From contig JAKALZ010000004.1 in NCBI GenBank assembly GCA_021813065.1, positions 1 through 18,357 on the forward strand: a stretch of 18,357 nucleotides of DNA. Reading direction: 5' to 3'. The notes below the pieces were generated by a model. The model did no database searches and was not told the DNA's origin. It was given only the letters and a program-made list of their open reading frames with translations. Source of the stretch: a bacterium. GTDB taxonomy: Bacteria > Spirochaetota > Spirochaetia > Treponematales > Rectinemataceae. Position 1 is the stretch's first letter, and every line of letters starts with the position of its first letter. Both the position numbers and the translations under genes were made by a program. Positions 1 to 7,964 of this stretch are shown in pieces.

Positions 1-138
1 AACATAGCCGCCGCTGATCTTTTCCATGCCGACGAGATCGACATTCGCGGCCTTGACCATCGCGTCCGCGGCCTCTACCATCGCGACAAAACCTTTGGTT
101 TCGATCATCCCGAGAGCTTCGCTCATTTTATCCGCCAT
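1..138 (-). CDS. BMC-domain bacterial microcompartment shell protein (N-terminal part, cut by window edge)
   Basis: Reading the minus strand from the ATG at 138 gives 46 codons open to the window edge. After a short leader (MADKMS) the protein matches the start of the BMC fold: [11 protein letters not shown] at residues 7-17, [12 protein letters not shown] at 22-33, [12 protein letters not shown] at 35-46. This is the pattern of PduA, EutM and CcmK hexamers, which tile the protein shell of carboxysomes and metabolosomes. The pore loop, GSG in PduA and GGG in EutM, reads SGG here (42-44) and is followed by Tyr45, so pore chemistry may differ. AGGAGG at 143-148 lies 4 bases before the ATG. The rest of the gene and any further shell or enzyme genes lie left of the window. 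Family call from remembered sequences, not a search; the BMC-H subtype is inferred because the C-terminal half is not visible. Confidence 0.9.
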   Translation of the reverse strand, partial: MADKMSEALGMIETKGFVAMVEAADAMVKAANVDLVGMEKISGGYV

Positions 139-321
139 AGTGCCTCCTGAGAGTGGAACATCCATCACAGTGTTGTATCGGTCCTGCTGGCGCGAACCAG
201 ACTCACACAGTATCTTTTCGCGAGCATGTACGCCGGTGCGTCCCACGAGATGGTATCCGCGCAGGCATAAAAACGCAACCATAACGATGATATTCTGATT
301 TTCTTTTGTCAAGGGTGCCAA

Positions 322-346
322 TTTCAAAAGTCAATTGCTTTTGAAA
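322..346. repeat. Perfect inverted repeat, candidate operator upstream of the shell gene
   Basis: TTTCAAAAG at 322-330 is repeated inverted as CTTTTGAAA at 338-346 with 7 bases between. It lies just upstream of a minus-strand TTGACA (307-312). The AT-rich arms and lack of a following T-run fit a protein-binding site better than a terminator. The binding factor is unknown. Confidence 0.55.
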
Positions 347-361
347 GGGCCTCAAGGGTTC

Positions 362-394
362 AAAATGAGGCGCCTCCCTCGCGGAAGACGCCTC
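362..394 (-). terminator. Probable Rho-independent terminator of the thiolase operon
   Basis: On the minus strand, 28 bases past the thiolase stop, bases 394-367 fold into a 12-pair stem (two G-U pairs) closed by a GCGA tetraloop, followed by ATTTT at 366-362. The T-run is short, so termination may be partial. It separates the thiolase operon from the shell gene. Confidence 0.65.
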
Positions 395-421
395 GCGGTT
401 GAGCGCGGGATCGCGACAGGC

Positions 422-1681
422 CTAGTCCTTGCGCAGCACCGTCACGCAGTTCGTAACGCTCGAGCCGCCGACGTTGAAGGTGACGCCGACCCGAGGCTGC
501 CCGCGCGAGAGCGTCGCGCCGATGGGCTGTCCCGTGAGCTGCTTGTACACGAGGGCGTGCATCGAGACGCCGGTCGCGCCGACGGGGTGTCCCTTCGCCT
601 TGAGGCCGCCTGAGAGGTTGATCGCGCAGCACGGATCGTCGCGCGTAAAGCGCCCATCCATGTAGTCGTAACCTGAGCGCCCGTCCTCAGACAGTCCGAG
701 GGCTTCGGTGAGAAGAAGCTGGTTGATTGTAAAGCAATCGTGGACTTCGGCCAGATTGACATCGTCTATGGTGATGTTTGCCTCACCGAATGCCTGGCGA
801 ACGGCCGCCTTCCCAGCCATGAGTTCGTACATGTTGGGTCTGACCGATATGGGAAAACGTTCATTGACATGCGCAAAGCCAGCTATCTTGACCGCTTTGT
901 TGGATTTTGCGAGCGCGAGATCGTCGCGTACGAGAATGACCGCCGCGGCGCCATCCGTGACGAGCGAGCAGTCGTGCAGCCGCAGAGGATCGGCGATCAT
1001 GGGGTTCTTCTCTTCAGGGAGCGCGAGAATGGCCTCGGCGGTCATAAGGCCGAGCCTGTCCGCGACACCGCCCTTGCCGAAGTGCGCGAGCGGATTGTCG
1101 ATTCCGTTTCGATAATTCAGCGCTGACACGGAGGCGAGCATCTTAGCGAGCGTCGCGCGATCAAAACCGTAGCGCGCGGAATACCCCTTCGCATACTCCG
1201 CAAAGAGCCCAGGGAAGGTATAGCCGACCGCGCCCTCTTCGGGCCAGTACGAGCAGGTCGCGAGCGCGTGCGTTACACCCTTTGTGTCGAGCAGGTTCAT
1301 CTTTTCGACGCCGAGGACGAGGGCGATGCGCGCCCGGCCAGACTCCAGGGCATAGATCGCGTTGTAGATGGCCACCGAGCCCGAAGAGCAGGCGTCTTCG
1401 ACACGGTTCATCGGTTTAAAACGGAGCGCTTCGGGGGCGATCTCGGGAGCGAAGGCCGCGAGGTGCTCCTGATTCGCAAACATGCCGGGCGCGCAGGAAC
1501 CGACCCAGACGCCATCGATATCCGCCGCGTCGACGCCCGCGTCGGCGATCGCCCCCCTGCCCGCCTCGAGCATGAGATCGTAGATCGAGCGGAGATCCGT
1601 CATTTCGCCCGTTTCTTTGTTTTTTTTGACAAAATTGCCAAACTGTGTGTTGTACGCGCCTATAATGCTGACGTGTGCCAC
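422..1681 (-). CDS. SCP-x-type thiolase (acetyl-CoA C-acyltransferase family)
   Basis: A 419-residue thiolase-fold enzyme, expected to cleave 3-oxoacyl-CoA or condense acyl-CoAs in the cytoplasm. Visible motifs are the nucleophile region EDACSSG (Cys98), AEVHDCF (His314) and GGLKAKGHPVGATG (His365, the activating His). The C-terminal segment reads NVGGSS in place of the CxGGG of classical biosynthetic thiolases, which fits the SCP2/SCP-x and archaeal subgroup. That subgroup is often paired with a DUF35 partner protein; none is seen here. Length is normal. It is the last gene of the minus operon, 51 bases after the upstream hydrolase gene, and is followed by a terminator. The start is GTG, chosen because AAGGAG sits 7 bases upstream and no in-frame ATG is near. 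Substrate chain length cannot be inferred. Confidence 0.93.
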   Translation of the reverse strand: MAHVSIIGAYNTQFGNFVKKNKETGEMTDLRSIYDLMLEAGRGAIADAGVDAADIDGVWVGSCAPGMFANQEHLAAFAPEIAPEALRFKPMNRVEDACSSGSVAIYNAIYALESGRARIALVLGVEKMNLLDTKGVTHALATCSYWPEEGAVGYTFPGLFAEYAKGYSARYGFDRATLAKMLASVSALNYRNGIDNPLAHFGKGGVADRLGLMTAEAILALPEEKNPMIADPLRLHDCSLVTDGAAAVILVRDDLALAKSNKAVKIAGFAHVNERFPISVRPNMYELMAGKAAVRQAFGEANITIDDVNLAEVHDCFTINQLLLTEALGLSEDGRSGYDYMDGRFTRDDPCCAINLSGGLKAKGHPVGATGVSMHALVYKQLTGQPIGATLSRGQPRVGVTFNVGGSSVTNCVTVLRKD

Positions 1682-1688
1682 GATGATA

Positions 1689-1694
1689 CTCCTT
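1689..1694 (-). promoter_or_regulatory. Ribosome binding site fixing the GTG start of the thiolase
   Basis: AAGGAG on the minus strand, 7 bases before GTG at 1681. It decides the start, as no ATG lies near. Confidence 0.7.
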
Positions 1695-1732
1695 AAGTTG
1701 GCGCCGATAGCACGACGCCTGTCATGCCAGGA

Positions 1733-2512
1733 TCACTTCACGCCGATTTCGGCGATAAATTCATTCAGCAGCTTGAGAAACAGCGCGGGGTTCTCGACAA
1801 TCACCGAGTGTCCCACGCCATCGAGCAGCTTGAGGCGCGCGTGTTTGTACGCGTGCGCGGTAGCTCTCGCCATCTCATCGGTGATAATGGGGTCGAGATT
1901 TCCCCGCAGCACCAGCACGGGACCGGTGTAGGACGCGCACTTTGCGGTGATATCGAAGCGCGAGAGCGCCTCGGCGTTTCCGATCCAGGCGGGAGCGGCC
2001 ATCTTCTGCGCGTCGTCGACGAGCTCCTGAAAGAGCGCCTCGTCTTTGAGGGTTGGGACCACAGCCTTCAGCGCTTGCTCGAGAATCGCGCGGTTTGTGC
2101 GCATCATCTCGATGATGGGGTGGCGATCCTTCGGCGTTACAAGGCCATTCGGAGCACCCGAATCCACAAGCACCATGGCGCGCACGAGATCAGGCCGCGA
2201 CAGCGCGAGCGACTGCACCACGCAGCCGCCGAGCGAGTGTCCCACCACAACCGCGTTCCGCAAACCCCGCGCGTCCATGAAACCCGCGACACTCTCGGCG
2301 TACCGCTCGATGCTGATCTCTCCCTCGCGCGCGCCTGAGCGGCCAAAATTCGGCATGTCAAGAGCCACCGTGTGGTACCCTGGCACATCCATCACCCGCT
2401 TGAACCAACTGGATGAACCAGTATTTCCATGCACGTACACGAGCGGGATGCCCGCTCCCATCTCAACGAAAAACATCGAAACCGCGCCTACCGCGACGAT
2501 ACCGCTCGCCAT
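1733..2512 (-). CDS. Alpha/beta-fold hydrolase 1
   Basis: A 259-residue alpha/beta hydrolase with a complete triad: Ser93 in GHSLGG, Asp207 in GNLDP and His235 in GVGHS. The oxyanion strand VYVHGN is at 26-30. The family includes esterases, lactonases, C-C bond hydrolases of ring-cleavage pathways and thioesterases; sequence alone does not choose. The ATG at 2512 has GGAGG just upstream and overlaps the end of the preceding hydrolase gene by 25 bases, so the two are probably translationally coupled. A later Met13 is nearer to where family members usually begin but has a weaker ribosome site. The 12-residue leader is short and hydrophobic and does not look like a microcompartment targeting helix. 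Confidence 0.9.
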   Translation of the reverse strand: MASGIVAVGAVSMFFVEMGAGIPLVYVHGNTGSSSWFKRVMDVPGYHTVALDMPNFGRSGAREGEISIERYAESVAGFMDARGLRNAVVVGHSLGGCVVQSLALSRPDLVRAMVLVDSGAPNGLVTPKDRHPIIEMMRTNRAILEQALKAVVPTLKDEALFQELVDDAQKMAAPAWIGNAEALSRFDITAKCASYTGPVLVLRGNLDPIITDEMARATAHAYKHARLKLLDGVGHSVIVENPALFLKLLNEFIAEIGVK

Positions 2513-3339
2513 ACTTCCTCCGCTATATGCGCGGGCTGCTCAATCACGACCGCATGGCCCGCGCCGGGAATGATACTCATCGTCGCGCCAGGAATCCTGC
2601 GCGCGATGATCTCAGAAAACCTCAAGGGTTTGAGAATGTCCTTTTCGCCCACGATGACCGTCGTGGGGCAATGGATTTTGCCGAGTCTTGGCGTGATGTC
2701 TATCGCGAGAAAGGCTCTGCAGAGCTCGACAAAGCCATCAAACCACGCGCGCGGCAATCCCGCTACGCCATCCTCGCGCGCCGCGAGCGACGCGCGGTTC
2801 GACGCGATGAAGGTCGCCGAATAGGTCCAGGGCAGCATCGCCTTGTAGAAGACGCGCGGGTCGACCTTCGCCGACTCCATCCACGAGATCGCCGCCCCCT
2901 CGAGCACCGGGTCGAGCTCGCTCACCCCGTCGATCACGACGAGCGAGGCGGCGCGCTCGGGATACTTGATCGCGAACTCCATCGCCACCTCCGACCCATA
3001 CGAGGTCCCGACGATATGCCCTCGCGCCATCCCGAGCCCATCCATCAGCGCCGCGAGATCATCGGCGTGCATCTCGAGCGAGTAGGGGCCGGCGGGCTTG
3101 TCGCTCAGAGTCTGCCCTCGAAAGTCGTGGCAGAGACAGGGCGTGCCCTCGGGCAAGGCCGCGATCATCGGTTTCCAGTGCGAAATCGACATCGCGATGC
3201 CATTGAGAAGGATGAGTGGCACCCCTTCGGCCGCGCCTATCGAGGAGTCCGCGCGAGCCGGCCCGTTACCATCGCCTGGCTCCCACTCGCCAACGCGCTC
3301 ATACGCGAGCTTGACGCCACGCGCTTCTATGAAAGCCAT
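2488..3339 (-). CDS. Alpha/beta-fold hydrolase 2
   Basis: A 283-residue alpha/beta hydrolase, clearly different in sequence from its neighbour. The triad is Ser113 in GTSYGS, Asp234 in GEKD and His262 in GAGHAVVIEQP; the last motif is typical of 3-oxoadipate enol-lactonase and meta-cleavage hydrolase relatives. There is an extra loop of about 15 residues (EPGDGNGPARADSS, 20-33) before the first core strand. GGAGG lies about 7 bases ahead of the ATG. It follows livF after 41 bases and overlaps hydrolase 1 by 25. Two adjacent nonidentical hydrolases suggest successive hydrolytic steps or paired substrates in one pathway; the exact reaction is unknown. Confidence 0.9.
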   Translation of the reverse strand: MAFIEARGVKLAYERVGEWEPGDGNGPARADSSIGAAEGVPLILLNGIAMSISHWKPMIAALPEGTPCLCHDFRGQTLSDKPAGPYSLEMHADDLAALMDGLGMARGHIVGTSYGSEVAMEFAIKYPERAASLVVIDGVSELDPVLEGAAISWMESAKVDPRVFYKAMLPWTYSATFIASNRASLAAREDGVAGLPRAWFDGFVELCRAFLAIDITPRLGKIHCPTTVIVGEKDILKPLRFSEIIARRIPGATMSIIPGAGHAVVIEQPAHIAEEVWRAVSSR

Positions 3340-3380
3340 GCGGGTACCTCCATCTCGGCCATAGCCGCGCCTCCTCGCTC

Positions 3381-4082
3381 CTATATCCCCAAGTAGGATT
3401 TCACGACATAGGGGTTCGTCTTGAGCCCCTCGGCGCTGTCCGCGAGCACGATGCGCCCATTCTCGAGCACATACCCGCGGTCGATCGCCCGTAGGCTCTC
3501 ACGCACATTCTGCTCGGTCACAAGGATCGATACCGAAGTCTTGAGCCCCTTCAGCACATCGAACACCTCGGCCACAATCGATGGCTGGAGGCCAAGCGAG
3601 GGCTCGTCGAGGATGAGAAGCCGTGGCTTCGACATGAGGGCGCGTCCGATCGCCAGCATTCGCTGCTGACCGCCGGACATGGTGCCGGCGAACTGCGCGC
3701 GTCGTTCTTTTAGAATCGGGAACATCGCGTAGATCTTCTCGAGTTGCGCGGGAATGTCATCTTTCGCGTGCGGAATGTAGGCGGCGCCGAGCATCAGATT
3801 GTCTTCCACCGACATGCCGGGAAAGAGCTCGCGCTCCTGCGGCACAAGGGCGACACCCATCCGCGCGATGCTGTACGTTTCAGCTCCGCTGATCTTTTGA
3901 CCATCGAGCTCGATGCTGCCCTTCCAAGGTTTCACCATGCCCATGATGGCGCTGATGAGCGTCGTCTTGCCCGCCCCGTTGGGGCCGAAAAGCCCGACCG
4001 ACTCGGCGCCCACCTCGAAGTCGATCGCCTCGAGCACCCGCATCCGGCCGTAGCCGCATTCCAGTCCTTGTATCTTGAGCAT
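3381..4082 (-). CDS. livF: LivF-type ATP-binding protein of a branched-chain amino acid/urea-type ABC importer
   Basis: A 233-residue ABC ATPase, energising uptake at the inner membrane as partner of LivG. Walker A GPNGAGKT is at 33-40, the signature MSGGQQ at 135-140 and Walker B LLILDE at 155-160, with the VTEQN segment (Gln where many ABC proteins have the switch His) that is usual in LivF. Length is typical. Its ATG shares one base with the livG stop (TAATG), implying translational coupling. Members of this family also import urea, aromatic acids and other small acids, so the name gives the class and not the substrate. Confidence 0.95.
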   Translation of the reverse strand: MLKIQGLECGYGRMRVLEAIDFEVGAESVGLFGPNGAGKTTLISAIMGMVKPWKGSIELDGQKISGAETYSIARMGVALVPQERELFPGMSVEDNLMLGAAYIPHAKDDIPAQLEKIYAMFPILKERRAQFAGTMSGGQQRMLAIGRALMSKPRLLILDEPSLGLQPSIVAEVFDVLKGLKTSVSILVTEQNVRESLRAIDRGYVLENGRIVLADSAEGLKTNPYVVKSYLGI

Positions 4083-4804
4083 TATGCGGCTCCTCCCCCC
4101 AGATAGGCCTCGACCACGCGAGGATTCTTCGACACTTCCTCGTAAGGGCCTTCGGCGATGAGTTCGCCAGCCTCGAGGACAATGACTCTGTTCGTGAGTT
4201 CGCGGATGACGCCCATCACGTGCTCGACCACACCCACGGCGAGCTTTCGTTCCTTGGCGATTTTCTGCACCATTGCGATGAGGTCTTTGGTCTCGTCGGC
4301 ATTGAGGCCCGCCATCACTTCGTCGAGGAAAAGCACCTCGGGCTCATTGGCGAGGGCGCGCGCGATCTCCATCTTCTTGACCTCGAGGATGGTGAGCTTG
4401 GTCGTATCGCGCTCGAGCCCCGAGAGTCCGAGCTCATGGCAAATCGCCTCGGCTCTGCGCCGCGCTTCCTTGAGATTGTTTCTCCTCGCGAAAATCGAAC
4501 CCACCATGACATTCTCGATAAGGTTGAGATTCTCGAGCGGATGGATGAGCTGATAGGTTCGCGCGATGCCGAGCCTCGCCCGCTCGTGGGCCGGCATGTA
4601 GGTAATGTCGTTGCCTTTGAATTCGATCTTCCCCTCGCTCGGCATGATGATGCCCGAAACAAGATTGATGAAGGTTGTCTTGCCCGCCCCGTTTGGTCCG
4701 ATGATGCCGAGTATTTCTCCCTCGGCCATCGAGAACGAGACATTGTTCACCGCGACAAGGCCAAGGAATCGCCTTGTGAGGTTCGTGGTTTTCAGCTTGA
4801 TCAT
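4082..4804 (-). CDS. livG: LivG-type ATP-binding protein with divergent signature motif
   Basis: A 240-residue ABC ATPase, second nucleotide-binding subunit of the importer. Walker A GPNGAGKT is at 36-43, Walker B VLFLDE at 157-162 and the switch His195 in VVEHVM. The C-terminal tail fits the LivG class. The expected LSYGQQ-like signature is replaced by LTILEVKKMEIARAL (137-151), so the usual S-G-G/Q residues are absent. Variants of this kind occur in part of the LivG family, and the LivF partner keeps a canonical signature, so the pair may have one full and one degenerate ATP site. The ATG overlaps the livM stop by 4 bases (ATGA). Confidence 0.95.
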   Translation of the reverse strand: MIKLKTTNLTRRFLGLVAVNNVSFSMAEGEILGIIGPNGAGKTTFINLVSGIIMPSEGKIEFKGNDITYMPAHERARLGIARTYQLIHPLENLNLIENVMVGSIFARRNNLKEARRRAEAICHELGLSGLERDTTKLTILEVKKMEIARALANEPEVLFLDEVMAGLNADETKDLIAMVQKIAKERKLAVGVVEHVMGVIRELTNRVIVLEAGELIAEGPYEEVSKNPRVVEAYLGGGAA

Positions 4805-5740
4805 GCGCCCCTCCCCTCAGCCTTCTTCGCGACCGGTTTCAGCACATTTTTAAGGCCCTGCGGCATGAACAGTATGACCACGATGATCATGATGCCGTAG
4901 ACCACGAGGTGGCCGTAGGGAATCTTCATTTTCAGCCACTCTGAAACGAGGCCCAGGAGTACCGCGCCGATGATCGGCCCTGTGGTGCTGTAGGTGCCCC
5001 CGAGAAGGGCCATGCCGAGCGGCAGCAGCGTGAAGTCGGCGCTGAACACCGAGTCCGGCGTCGCGAAAGCGTACTCCTGCACGAAGATTCCGCCGAGAAG
5101 CCCCTGGATCGCCGAGGTAACTACGAAGGCAAGAAGGAGCCAGCGGAAAATATTCACGCCGGAGGACTTCGCCGACACTTCATTGTTGCGGATCGCCGTG
5201 AGCGCGAAGCGGATCTTGCTCTTCTCGAACCAGGTCGACGCGATGATGGCCACCGCGAGTCCCGCGAGGGTGAGCCAGTAGAGCTTGTGGGTGTCGCCGT
5301 TGAAGATGATTCCCTGCTGGATGATGAGCCTCCAGGGGTCCGCCGGTGAACTCGACGAGGTTCTGCATCACGATCATGAATATCGAGCTCAGCGCGAGCG
5401 TGACGATCGAGAAGTAGATCGCCCTCAATCTCAGGATGAGGAACCCGATGAAGAACGCGACGAGCCCCGCGAACGCGCCTCCGAAGAGTATCGAGAGAAT
5501 GGGCGGAAAATTCGCGTGGACGACACTGAGGATCGTCGCGTAGGCGCCGAGGCCAAAAAGCCCCGCGATACCGAAGGAAACCTGGCCGGAGCGGATCAGC
5601 ATGTCCCACGTGACGGCCAAGGCCATGTACATCATGATGTTGCGCGCGACCTGGAGCGGATAGTCTCCCGCGAAGGCGGGGAGAATGAGGGCGAGGACTC
5701 CGAAGAGGACGGCGAGCGAGAGCGAGAGCCTGCGGTTCAT
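4801..5740 (-). pseudogene. livM: LivM-type permease, interrupted by a one-base frameshift
   Basis: Inner-membrane permease subunit of the importer. The first 135 residues (MNRRLSLSLAVL... to VEFTGGP) are a normal LivM start with several hydrophobic segments. The frame then breaks. Dropping one base from the C run on the coding strand (plus 5335-5338) restores a continuous 312-residue protein: TGGPWRLIIQQG leads into TWFEKSKIRFALTAIRNNEVSAKS, the conserved loop of this family, and on to the stop at 4801. Both halves are well conserved with no other lesion, which favours a sequencing or assembly error or a very recent mutation. If real, the importer would lack a permease. The start overlaps the livH stop by 4 bases (ATGA) and the end overlaps livG likewise. 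Confidence 0.9.
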
Positions 5741-6660
5741 GCCTTCCTCCCTTTATACGAGCGCGCCAGGATGACGCCGATAATCAAAATAAAGAATACG
5801 ATCTCCGCCCAGTCGCGGGTTCCCCGGAACGCGCGAAGGAACTGCTCGGTAACGCCGAGAAGCACGCTCGCGCTGAGGATGCCGGGAATGTTGCCCACCC
5901 CTGCCATCGCGATGAGGCAGAAGCTCTTCATCGTAAAGGGCGAGCCGACGCTGGGGAAAATAGCCGATTTCGTGAGGAAGAGCGCGCCCATCGCGCCGAC
6001 GAGCGCGAGCGCGAGCGCGAACACGATGCCATAGGTTCTATACACATTGATCCCGACAATCGCGGCGCCCTTCGGATTCTGGCCAACCGCCATCGCCGCC
6101 TTGCCGGTCGTGGTTTTCGTGAGAAAGAACTGAAGCCCAAACATGAAGACGAGCGCCACTCCGACGAACACGAAGGACCATGTCCCGAAGGAAAGGTCGC
6201 CGATGGTCATCGACGATGTCACATAATCGAGCGGCATCTTGTAGGTCTTCGTGCTGAATATGAGGTTGATGCCCTGGCTGAACGCGATCGCCAGCCCATA
6301 GGTCATGATGAGCTGGTTCAGCTCCGGCGCCTTCAGCGCGCGCCGGATGGTGAGCTGGAAGACTACCCAGCCGAATATCGCCGTCACAATGGCGGTGGGA
6401 ATGATCGCGAGGAGCGGATCCATGCCCAGGGCCTTGCACGCGAAATAGGTGGCGTAGGACGCGAGCATCATGAACTCGCCGTGCGAGAGATTGACGATGT
6501 GCACAATCCCGAGGACCAATCCCATCGGAATCGCGATGGCGGCGTAGAATCCAGCCGCCTGGAGACCGTAGATGAGCACCGTCGGTTTCCACAGAATCAG
6601 GACGATTGCGACCGCGATGCTGATCGCGGCGGCAATCGCGGTACGTCGTTGTATTGCCAT
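5737..6660 (-). CDS. livH: LivH-type permease of the ABC importer
   Basis: A 307-residue polytopic membrane protein, partner of LivM. The family hallmarks are the loop VNLSHGEFMML near the N terminus and the segment AVGQNPKGAAIVGINVYRTYGIVF in the central cytoplasmic loop. About eight hydrophobic stretches are visible. I chose the ATG at 6660 (MAIQRRTAIAAA) because the open frame above it is arginine-rich, unlike a LivH N terminus, and covers the upstream hairpin. The ribosome site is weak (AGGCAG). It is overlapped by livM (ATGA). It follows the binding-protein gene after 76 bases holding a strong hairpin, which may lower permease expression relative to the binding protein. Confidence 0.94.
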   Translation of the reverse strand: MAIQRRTAIAAAISIAVAIVLILWKPTVLIYGLQAAGFYAAIAIPMGLVLGIVHIVNLSHGEFMMLASYATYFACKALGMDPLLAIIPTAIVTAIFGWVVFQLTIRRALKAPELNQLIMTYGLAIAFSQGINLIFSTKTYKMPLDYVTSSMTIGDLSFGTWSFVFVGVALVFMFGLQFFLTKTTTGKAAMAVGQNPKGAAIVGINVYRTYGIVFALALALVGAMGALFLTKSAIFPSVGSPFTMKSFCLIAMAGVGNIPGILSASVLLGVTEQFLRAFRGTRDWAEIVFFILIIGVILARSYKGRKA

Positions 6661-6687
6661 CTTGACTGCCTGTACGTTTAAAGTATG

Positions 6688-6713
6688 CCGCCGCAGGGCA
6701 AAGCCTGCGGCGG
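6688..6713 (-). promoter_or_regulatory. Intercistronic stem-loop between binding-protein and permease genes
   Basis: CCGCCGCAGG (6688-6697) and CCTGCGGCGG (6704-6713) form a perfect 10-pair GC-rich stem with a 6-base loop. No T-run follows on either strand. The position, after an abundant binding protein and before its permeases, is typical of an mRNA-stabilising or attenuating hairpin. Confidence 0.65.
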
Positions 6714-6736
6714 ACCTCATTTTCATCGCGGCAAGA

Positions 6737-7948
6737 TCACTTCCATGCCGGGAACGGATACACGAGCGTGGCGGTCGCTGCCTCGAAGGGCCAGATGACC
6801 TGCTGCTCTCCATTCTGCCACTGGAGAATCTTCTGGCGGGTGATGCCCTGATGCTTGATGATCATCGAGGGGCTGAAGGTAATCGTTTCGCCAAGCGGAG
6901 ACGCGTACTTCGTCGCCTCGAGGGCCTTCACGAGCGGCGCGGTTTCGGTCGTGCCGGCAGCCTTGATGCCATCGGCGACAATGTAGACCGCGGCATACGC
7001 GAGCGGCGCGAAGTAGGTGGCGGGTTCTTCTTTGAACTTGGCTACATAGTTTTTGTAGAACTTGTCGCTTGCCGGATTATTCTTGTTCATCGCGGTCGAC
7101 CACATGCCGTACAGCGCGACGTTCGGCGCGAGCTTGGATTCGCCAAAATCCTTGGGCCATCCCGGAGGCGCTCCGAGGAAAATGCCGGGAGTGAATTTCA
7201 TTGCCTTCGCCTGCTCGAGCATGGGGAGCGCGTCAGCGTCATATCCCGCCCACAGGAAAATGTCTGGCTTGAACGCCTTCGCTGCTTCGAGCATCGCGGT
7301 GTAATCGCCACCGCCGAACGCCGCGCTCTTGAAAGAGGCGCCATCGATTGTGAAGCCCATGCTTGGATTGAAGAGGGTCTTCGTAGCGACCCAAGAAGAT
7401 TGACCGAACGCGCCATCCTCATAGCCAAGGAATACTCTGGCGATCTTGATGTTAGGATCTTTTTTGTTGATCGCGGTCCAGCCTTCGAGGTAAGACTGAC
7501 CCTGATTGTAATCCCATGGGTGCATGTGGAAGTAGAAATCCGATCCCGGGCTCGGGCCGAGCGCTTTTTCTACGACAGTGCTCGCGGCGGCGCCAGTGGA
7601 CATAACCACTTTGTTGTATTTCTTGAAGGCCGGGATCTTGCCGAGTTCGGCTCCGGAAGCCATGCCGCCGATAAAGACATCGACCTTATCCACTGTGGCG
7701 AGCTTTTCGACCGCGGCTGCGGCTTTGTCGGCCTTGCCTTCGTCGTCCGCGACAATGAGTTCGAGCTTTTTACCGAGCACGCCGCCCGCGGCGTTGATCT
7801 CATCGACCGCCATCTGCGCGGCGGCGCTGCCCTGCTTGCCAGTGATGTCGGCGAGGGTCCAGATGCCACCGAGTTTGATGGTGCCTTGCGCGTAAGCACT
7901 GCCCGCGATCATCACGAGCACTGCCAGTGCGAACATCATTCTTTTCAT
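6737..7948 (-). CDS. Periplasmic substrate-binding protein of the branched-chain amino acid-type ABC importer
   Basis: A 403-residue solute-binding protein of the LivJ/AmiC-like class (Peripla_BP_6). Residues 1-20 form a signal peptide ending in SAYA, so cleavage after Ala20 is expected; there is no lipobox Cys, so it should be a soluble periplasmic protein. The mature start, GTIKLGGIWTLADITGKQG, is the usual first strand and ligand loop; AAQMAVDEINAAGGVLGKK is the typical following helix. ATG 7948 has AGGAGG 5 bases upstream. It is the second gene of the minus operon, 143 bases after the KASIII-like gene, a gap with two hairpins. The ligand is unknown: this class binds branched-chain amino acids, aromatic acids, amides, urea and short acids. 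Operon context points to a carboxylic acid or precursor. Confidence 0.95.
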   Translation of the reverse strand: MKRMMFALAVLVMIAGSAYAQGTIKLGGIWTLADITGKQGSAAAQMAVDEINAAGGVLGKKLELIVADDEGKADKAAAAVEKLATVDKVDVFIGGMASGAELGKIPAFKKYNKVVMSTGAAASTVVEKALGPSPGSDFYFHMHPWDYNQGQSYLEGWTAINKKDPNIKIARVFLGYEDGAFGQSSWVATKTLFNPSMGFTIDGASFKSAAFGGGDYTAMLEAAKAFKPDIFLWAGYDADALPMLEQAKAMKFTPGIFLGAPPGWPKDFGESKLAPNVALYGMWSTAMNKNNPASDKFYKNYVAKFKEEPATYFAPLAYAAVYIVADGIKAAGTTETAPLVKALEATKYASPLGETITFSPSMIIKHQGITRQKILQWQNGEQQVIWPFEAATATLVYPFPAWK

Positions 7949-7964
7949 GAATGCCTCCTAGAAG

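Larger units (their letters stand above)
139..421. other. Intergenic leader between thiolase operon and shell gene
   Basis: No credible gene is seen in these 283 bases. They hold, from right to left, the thiolase-operon terminator (362-394), a perfect 9-base dyad (322-346) and a long leader to the shell gene. A minus-strand TTGACA is present at 307-312 but the best -10 match (TATCAT, 287-292) is only 14 bases away, so no promoter is pinned. No cobalamin riboswitch B12 box was recognised. Confidence 0.5.

Noticed and set aside
26..298. Open frame on plus over the left edge
   Set aside because: Antisense to the BMC-domain start, which is far better supported by motif and ribosome site.
306..325. 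Sigma-54 promoter in the shell gene leader (TTGGCAC on minus)
   Set aside because: The GG element is present but the downstream GC element at the required spacing is missing.
2413..3396. Open frame of 327 codons on plus
   Set aside because: Antisense shadow of the second hydrolase gene, which has a complete catalytic triad; no recognisable motif in the plus frame.
5285..6034. Open frame of 249 codons on plus
   Set aside because: Antisense to livM and livH; highly charged repetitive composition typical of a GC-rich shadow frame.
6661..6813. Upstream extension of livH by 51 codons
   Set aside because: Arg/Ser-rich, covers the hairpin and the end of the binding-protein gene, and is unlike any LivH N terminus.
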